Below are positions 57,660 to 64,000 of a stretch of DNA of 64,000 nucleotides, piece by piece. The notes under the pieces are model-generated. The model worked only from the letters and a program-made list of their open reading frames with translations. It had not been told where the DNA came from and searched no databases. Made by a program: the position numbers and the translations under genes. Within the stretch, counting starts at the first letter, position 1, and each line of letters begins with the position of its first letter. The DNA comes from Phycisphaera sp. (GTDB taxonomy: Bacteria; Planctomycetota; Phycisphaerae; Phycisphaerales; UBA1924), in contig JACKGZ010000001.1 in the NCBI GenBank assembly GCA_020639255.1, positions 434,001-498,000 of the forward strand, in the 5' to 3' direction.

Positions 57660-58061
57660 ATGAGCCACCATCAGGAAACCCCAGCTCACGCCGTTGAGAT
57701 CGATGCCTGGCACGAGAGCCACGGCGTTGCGCCGATGCAGGAGCACGGCTCGCACGTCAACATCCGGTTCATGCTCATCTTCTTCGTGGCCATCGTGCTC
57801 TTCATCCTCGTCACGGTGGGGGCGCTCGTCCTCTTCTTCGGGTACAGCCAGAACAACCTCCGCGCCAAGCTCGTCGAGAACACGTACGAGTACGAAACCC
57901 AGTACATGCCCTACGCCACCGAGGCGAGGGGCAGACTCAGCGAGTACGGCTGGGTCGACCGCGAGGCCGGCACCGTCCGCATCCCCTGGGATGTCGCTGC
58001 GAGGAACGTCGTCGCCACCTACGGCGGCCCCGCCAGCGATGCCGAGGAATCAAACAACTAA
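57660..58061 (+). CDS. Small membrane protein inside the ACIII-caa3 operon
   Basis: A 133-residue protein from ATG 57660, with GAGGAAAG before it. The N-terminus is His-rich (SHHQETPAHAVEIDAWHESH). One hydrophobic helix (about 35-63) holds IRFMLIFFVAIVLFILVTVG. The C-terminal half is soluble and contains YGWVDREAGTVRIPWDVAAR. It lies where an ActG-like small subunit or an oxidase assembly factor could be. I do not recognise the family with certainty. The gene begins 102 bases after actF and ends three bases before the Sco gene. Confidence 0.72.
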   Translation: MSHHQETPAHAVEIDAWHESHGVAPMQEHGSHVNIRFMLIFFVAIVLFILVTVGALVLFFGYSQNNLRAKLVENTYEYETQYMPYATEARGRLSEYGWVDREAGTVRIPWDVAARNVVATYGGPASDAEESNN

Positions 58062-58064
58062 GAA

Positions 58065-58988
58065 ATGACACAAATTGCTCGAACCATCCTGATCACACTC
58101 GCCGCGATGCTCACTTGCATCGGCGGCGTGCGTGCGCAGGTGCTGAGCGACAAACTCCCCGAGCAGATCGACGGCCTCGAGGTCGCCGACATGCGGGGCA
58201 AGGCTATCCCGCGTGATATCCAGCTCTACAACGCCCAGGGCGAACAGGTCTACATCGGCGACTACTTCGACACCGGCAAGCCCACGCTCTTCCTGCTTGT
58301 GTACTACAACTGCCCCAAGCTCTGCGAAGTCATGCTGAGCCACATGAACAAGGTCGTCAACGACGTTACCTTCGACGTCGGCAAGGACTACCAGATCATC
58401 GTGGTCAGCTTCGACCACACCAACACCACATCGATGGCGGCCGGCAAGCAGGAGTTCCTGCAGAACAGCTACCAGCGTGGGCTCTCCAAAGAGGGCGAGT
58501 CGCACTACCTCTTCCACACCACGACCGCCAACGACGCTCGCCGACTCGCAGACGCCGTCGGGTTCGACTACCGCTACATCCCGCAGCGCAAGGAGTTCAG
58601 CCATCCGTCGGTGATGTACATCCTCACGCCCGACGGGCGCGTCTCGAACTACCTCTCCGGCATCGGCTATGAATCACGCCAGCTCCGCGTGGCGCTCCTC
58701 GAAGCCAGCGACGGCAAGATCGCTCAATCGCTCACCGACTTCTTCCTGCACTACTGCTTCGTCTATGACCCGAACGCGGGAGCCTTCTCCGCCCAGGCGA
58801 CACAGATCATGAAGCTCGGCGGCATCCTCTCGATCATCTGCGTGGGCGCGCTCCTCGTCGTGCTCCGTATCAAGGAATCCGTGCGGCGCAGGCTGCACAA
58901 AGCATCACAGCAACTGTCAACCCCCACCGGCAGCAGGCCCATGCCCAAGAGCAAGGCCGTGCCCGGTGTCAGCGGAGTCGGATCATGA
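58065..58988 (+). CDS. SCO1/SenC-type copper chaperone
   Basis: A 307-residue protein with a signal peptide (about 1-24), a thioredoxin-like Sco domain and a C-terminal membrane helix (about 247-268). Copper ligands are intact: NCPKLC (Cys83, Cys87) and the His in RKEFSHPS (His180). Sco proteins deliver copper to, or reduce, the CuA site of cytochrome oxidase subunit II, which is encoded next and overlaps this gene by four bases. The C-terminal rather than N-terminal anchor and longer loop (YNAQGEQVYIGDYFDTGKPT) follow the planctomycete/Bacteroidetes form. Confidence 0.92.
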   Translation: MTQIARTILITLAAMLTCIGGVRAQVLSDKLPEQIDGLEVADMRGKAIPRDIQLYNAQGEQVYIGDYFDTGKPTLFLLVYYNCPKLCEVMLSHMNKVVNDVTFDVGKDYQIIVVSFDHTNTTSMAAGKQEFLQNSYQRGLSKEGESHYLFHTTTANDARRLADAVGFDYRYIPQRKEFSHPSVMYILTPDGRVSNYLSGIGYESRQLRVALLEASDGKIAQSLTDFFLHYCFVYDPNAGAFSAQATQIMKLGGILSIICVGALLVVLRIKESVRRRLHKASQQLSTPTGSRPMPKSKAVPGVSGVGS

Positions 58989-60166
58989 CGGCCACACTCG
59001 CCGGCATCAACGATCTTGTCATCAAGCTCTTCTTCGGGCAGCACGCCGACTCCGCCGTCGGTTCGGGCCCGGGTGGCACCGACAACCTCTTCCTCTTTAT
59101 CTGGTGGGTGAGCGTCTTCTTCTTTGTGCTGCTCATGGGCATCATGGCGTACTGCATGGTCGTCTACCGCCGCAAGCCCGGCGTGCCCACGGAACGCAGC
59201 GCAAGCCACAACACACCGCTTGAGATCGCGTGGTCGGTCATCCCCTCGCTCCTGCTCGCGGTCATGTTCTTCTGGGGTTTCGACGGCTACCTCAAGGCCC
59301 AGATGGCCCCGAGCTATGCCGAGCAGATCGAACTCACGGGCCAGAAGTGGAACTGGTCCATGGTCTATTCCACGGGCATCGGCGCCAGCGAATTCACCAC
59401 GCTCGGCAGCAACAGCAACGTGCCCATCTTCTACATCCCCGCAGGAAAGCCCGTCCGTCTTAAGATGAGTTCTGCCGACGTGCTCCACGCCTTCTGGGTG
59501 CCCGACTTCCGCACCAAACTCGACGTCGTGCCCAACCGCTACACGCCTTACGTCTTCACCGCCAATCCGATCGATCGCACAGGCGCTGACGAACGTGTTG
59601 CAACATTCCAGACCAAGGACGGCACCACCGTCTACTACCGTGACCACACCGTGTACTGCGCCGAGTATTGCGGCGACCAGCACTCCGAGATGATGGCCGT
59701 TCTGCGTGCAGTCGAGCCGGAGTTCTACTACACCTGGCTCAACACGCCGCCCTATAGCTCGATCACTCCACCCGTCGAAGTCGGCCAACTCGTCTGGAAA
59801 GCCAAGTGCTCGGTGTGCCACACCACCGACGGCGGCGCGAGCACAGGGCCGACGTGGCTCAACTCCTACGGCTACCCACGCGAGTTCGCAAACGCCGACC
59901 CGATGACGCAAGCGAAGATCGACGCCGATCCGCTCCTCTGGGACAACTACATCCGCGAGTCCGTTATCAACCCGGGTGCCAAGGTCCGCGCCGGATTTCA
60001 GAACGCAATGCCGTCGTTCGACGGTCAGCTCAGCCCCGTTGAGCTCCGAGGCATCATCGCCTACCTGCGGAGCCTGTCGGACAAGAACCCGAATTCGAAG
60101 ATCGAAGGCTTTGAAGACCTTGAGAAGGAAGCCGCCGAACTCGAAGCAGCAGAGGGCGCCGAGTAA
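58985..60166 (+). CDS. ctaC: Cytochrome c oxidase subunit II with fused cytochrome c
   Basis: A 393-residue subunit. Two membrane helices (about 35-60 and 80-100) precede the cupredoxin domain. Its CuA ligands are in CAEYCGDQHSEM (Cys225, Cys229, His, Met) and an upstream His (VLHAFWVPDF). From about 260 a cytochrome c domain follows with CSVCH (275-279) and a Met ligand in NAMPSFDGQLSP, making this a caa3-type oxidase. It receives electrons from ACIII cytochromes. It overlaps the Sco gene by four bases. Confidence 0.96.
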   Translation: MTATLAGINDLVIKLFFGQHADSAVGSGPGGTDNLFLFIWWVSVFFFVLLMGIMAYCMVVYRRKPGVPTERSASHNTPLEIAWSVIPSLLLAVMFFWGFDGYLKAQMAPSYAEQIELTGQKWNWSMVYSTGIGASEFTTLGSNSNVPIFYIPAGKPVRLKMSSADVLHAFWVPDFRTKLDVVPNRYTPYVFTANPIDRTGADERVATFQTKDGTTVYYRDHTVYCAEYCGDQHSEMMAVLRAVEPEFYYTWLNTPPYSSITPPVEVGQLVWKAKCSVCHTTDGGASTGPTWLNSYGYPREFANADPMTQAKIDADPLLWDNYIRESVINPGAKVRAGFQNAMPSFDGQLSPVELRGIIAYLRSLSDKNPNSKIEGFEDLEKEAAELEAAEGAE

Positions 60167-60232
60167 AGAAGTTTCACCGGCGGCCACGACCGCCGAAGTA
60201 GTCACCGCCGAACGCGGCGGAAGGAAAGAGTC

Positions 60233-62005
<1,773 letters not shown>

Positions 62006-62046
62006 GAACGAACTGACCGAAACCCTCCCGCAGAGGAACGTTTCAA

Positions 62047-62742
62047 ATGGCCACGATTGATACACACCAGCCCGCGCTCGGCAAGGACGACAAAAGCGTC
62101 CCGCTCTGGAAGCGCTACCACCACGGCCACCACTGGCGCACGGCGGATGACGAGTTCGACGCCGCCAAGATCGGCATCTGGCTCTTCCTCTCCACCGAGA
62201 TCCTGCTCTTCTCGGGCATGTTCTGCGCCTACACGCTCTTTAGGCTCATGTACCCCGAGGCTATCGCCGCCGGGTCGAGCTACCTCGACTGGCGGTGGGG
62301 CGGTCTCAACACCGTCGTCCTGCTGATCTCCAGCTTCACGATGGCCAACGCCATCCGCTGCGTGCAGCTCGACAAGCAGTCTTGGGCACGTATCAACCTC
62401 ATCATCACTTGGCTCTGCGCTGCGCTCTTCCTCGCTATCAAGCTCACGTTCGAGTACGGCCCCAAGTGGGCCCAGGGCAAACGCCCCGGCGTCCTCTTCA
62501 ACTACCCCTTCGCCTCCGAGACGCACGAGCCCATCTGGTGGGGCATCTACTACGTCTCCACCGGCATCCACGCCACCCACGTCATCGGCGGCATGGCCCT
62601 CATCGCCCTGCTCATCTACCGCCAAGCCAAGGGAAGCTACGGCCCGTCGCACTACACACTCATGGAAGGCGTCGGTCTCTACTGGCACATCGTCGACCTC
62701 GTCTGGATCTTCCTCTTCCCACTCCTGTACCTCGTCCACTGA
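62047..62742 (+). CDS. ctaE: Cytochrome c oxidase subunit III
   Basis: A 231-residue subunit with about five membrane helices, starting FDAAKIGIWLFLSTEILLFS then GMFCAYTLF, followed by WGGLNTVVLLISSFTMANAI and GIYYVSTGIHATHVIGGMAL and ending GLYWHIVDLVWIFLFPLLYL. These are the hallmarks of COX3. It stabilises the catalytic subunit. A short His cluster (YHHGHHW) precedes the first helix. Located 42 bases after subunit I. Confidence 0.96.
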   Translation: MATIDTHQPALGKDDKSVPLWKRYHHGHHWRTADDEFDAAKIGIWLFLSTEILLFSGMFCAYTLFRLMYPEAIAAGSSYLDWRWGGLNTVVLLISSFTMANAIRCVQLDKQSWARINLIITWLCAALFLAIKLTFEYGPKWAQGKRPGVLFNYPFASETHEPIWWGIYYVSTGIHATHVIGGMALIALLIYRQAKGSYGPSHYTLMEGVGLYWHIVDLVWIFLFPLLYLVH

Positions 62743-62764
62743 GCGCACCCACAAGGACTCACCA

Positions 62765-63526
62765 ATGAGCCACGCCCAAGCCCACAACCAGCCGCACGCC
62801 TACGACCCGTCCGACCCGCACGGCTTCCACGAGGAAGGCCACCACGGGCACGTCATCGTCCCGTGGCAGATCCTGCTCGGGGTGCTGCTCGCGCTGCTTG
62901 CGTTCACCGTGCTCACGGTGTTCCAGGCGCAGTTCGAGAAGTACGCCGCCCACGAGTGGGGCTGGCAGATCCCCGGCTGGGTCAACGTCGTCCTCGCGAT
63001 GGGCATCGCCTGCATCAAGGGCACGCTTGTCGTGATGTACTTCATGCAGCTGCGCTACGACAAGGGCCTCAACGTCATCCTTCTGCTCTTCACCCTCTTC
63101 GCCGTCTGGCTCTTCATCATGTTCACCGCGATTGACCTCAACAACCGCGGGCACATCACCGACTGGCGTGCCGGCGAGATCACCTCGGGCGGCACGGGCG
63201 TCGGCGTCCGGCGCGAAGGCGTCACCGGGCCGCTCATCATCGTCGCCAAGGACGAATACATCAAAGATCACGGCGAGGCCGAGTACGAGCACGAGCTCCA
63301 CGCCCACCACGCCACGCACGGCGGTCAGACCATCTCCACCGCGCAGGCCAGCCGCTCACGCGAGGGCCTCACTCCGGGCCTCTTCTCCACCGGCGTCTGG
63401 GAGCACCTTGGCGATGATCACGACGCGCACGGTGACGCACACACTGATGGAGCGCACGCCGAAGAAGCCGATCACTCAGCGTCGGAAGAGCACGCCGACG
63501 AGAACCACGACGCCGGCGGGCACTGA
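62765..63526 (+). CDS. Cytochrome c oxidase subunit IV-like protein with long acidic, His-rich tail
   Basis: A 253-residue protein. Three hydrophobic segments (about 28-50, 73-98, 103-125) contain ILLGVLLALLAFTVLTVFQA, GIACIKGTLVVMYFMQLRYD and LLLFTLFAVWLFIMFTAIDL, the pattern of the COX4/CaaD-type bacterial subunit. The last 125 residues are soluble and end in a stretch very rich in His, Asp, Glu and Ala (DDHDAHGDAHTDGAHAEEAD and beyond). The core family is normally about 100-120 residues, so the tail is unusual. AAGGACTCACC precedes the ATG. Confidence 0.88.
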   Translation: MSHAQAHNQPHAYDPSDPHGFHEEGHHGHVIVPWQILLGVLLALLAFTVLTVFQAQFEKYAAHEWGWQIPGWVNVVLAMGIACIKGTLVVMYFMQLRYDKGLNVILLLFTLFAVWLFIMFTAIDLNNRGHITDWRAGEITSGGTGVGVRREGVTGPLIIVAKDEYIKDHGEAEYEHELHAHHATHGGQTISTAQASRSREGLTPGLFSTGVWEHLGDDHDAHGDAHTDGAHAEEADHSASEEHADENHDAGGH

Positions 63527-63547
63527 TCGCCCGCACCACGGAGCGGC

Positions 63548-64000
63548 ATGGCCCTCAAAAGACCAATCCCCGCGATAGCGTTGGCGCTCTCCACCGTCGC
63601 CTTCCTCGCCTCTGCGGCGTGGCTCGCCACGAAGATCGTCTCCTTCAACCGCGACAAGCTCCCCGCCCGCGCCCATTTCATGCCCCTCGAAGCCGAGCAC
63701 TTCCGCTTCGGCACGCGCGAGGTCCATTTCACCGAGGACACCTCGCCCACAGGTCAGAAGGTCGTCGTCGTCAGCTTCGGCGACGACACGCTCCGCCTGA
63801 CCGAGACCATCCCGGGCGGCATCGAAGAACTCCCCGACCTCCGGCGCTACGAAGACTGGCTCCGCGTCTACCGCTTCATCATCGTCAAGGGCATGTCCGC
63901 CGAGGATGCCGTCAAAGCCATCGACACCGACGAGGTCGATGACCGACTGTGCGTTGTCGTCCGCAACCCGCCGCCCGGCGCCGACCACCGCACCTGGGGC
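63548..64000 (+). CDS. Unrecognised membrane-anchored protein, cut by right edge
   Basis: The frame is open from ATG 63548 to the end of the window (151 codons), so the C-terminus is missing. An N-terminal hydrophobic helix (about 8-30, IPAIALALSTVAFLASAAWL) is followed by a soluble domain with FGTREVHFTEDTSPTGQKVV and GGIEELPDLRRYEDWLRVYR. No family was recognised. It follows the oxidase subunit IV gene by 21 bases in the same direction and is probably part of the operon, perhaps for assembly. Confidence 0.6.
   Translation, partial: MALKRPIPAIALALSTVAFLASAAWLATKIVSFNRDKLPARAHFMPLEAEHFRFGTREVHFTEDTSPTGQKVVVVSFGDDTLRLTETIPGGIEELPDLRRYEDWLRVYRFIIVKGMSAEDAVKAIDTDEVDDRLCVVVRNPPPGADHRTWG

Overview
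The window looks like a chromosomal piece of a GC-rich planctomycete, most likely class Phycisphaerae. The evidence is the duplicated EF-hand-like C-terminal domain containing PADFSAWV and ending in Gly-Cys, the DUF1501/DUF1800 gene pair, a DUF1080 protein beside several Tat-exported Gfo/Idh/MocA proteins, and a complete alternative complex III operon joined to a caa3-type oxidase. A lipid-A Kdo transferase (waaA) points to a Gram-negative envelope. This assignment is inference from gene content, not from a marker comparison.

Layout. Positions 1-5051 (minus strand) look like the end of an integrative element: a primase-polymerase running off the left edge, two tiny excisionase-like HTH proteins, a winged-helix-like protein and a large MmeI-like single-chain restriction-modification enzyme. 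Positions 5150-9656 hold two secreted repeat proteins, an SRAP (YedK/HMCES) protein and a Y-family DNA polymerase. Positions 9657-16329 hold a gene-poor stretch with a tRNA-like fold, a small membrane protein, a prepilin-like protein, PEP carboxylase, a DoxX-like protein, Kdo transferase and tRNA-Lys(TTT). Positions 16512-26668 form a sugar-processing locus: tandem DUF1080, three Gfo/Idh/MocA oxidoreductases, two TIM-barrel isomerases, an NupG-like transporter, ApbE and a membrane protein with a CXXCH heme site. A SNF2 ATPase and a SWIM zinc-finger protein follow.

Positions 31198-36616 hold a run of strong hairpins, tRNA-Gln(TTG) and a housekeeping block (GlmU-type uridylyltransferase domain, PRPP synthetase, L25, peptidyl-tRNA hydrolase, S6, SSB, L9) closed by a clear intrinsic terminator. 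On the opposite strand, 36664-42792, are a CvpA-like membrane protein, a membrane-anchored GspE/PilB-like protein whose Walker A lysine is replaced, a PilT-type ATPase and a primary-type sigma factor. Next come a superoxide dismutase with an apparent Tat signal, a small membrane protein, and the DUF1501/DUF1800 pair.

The right third is respiratory. Heme A synthase (ctaA) diverges from one long operon, 48944-64000: ActA-F (quinol:cytochrome c oxidoreductase), a small membrane protein, Sco, cytochrome oxidase subunits II (fused to cytochrome c), I, III and IV, and an unrecognised gene cut by the right edge. Electrons would pass from quinol through ACIII and its cytochrome c domains to the caa3 oxidase, with Sco supplying CuA copper and CtaA supplying heme A. 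Most operon joints are tight (several ATGA or TGATG overlaps).

The observations I rate highest are the motif-degenerate GspE/PilB-like protein, the element with the mosaic restriction enzyme, the probable extracytosolic sugar-oxidation locus, the hairpin cluster before tRNA-Gln, and the Tat-type superoxide dismutase. No rRNA, CRISPR array, integrase or insertion sequence was found.
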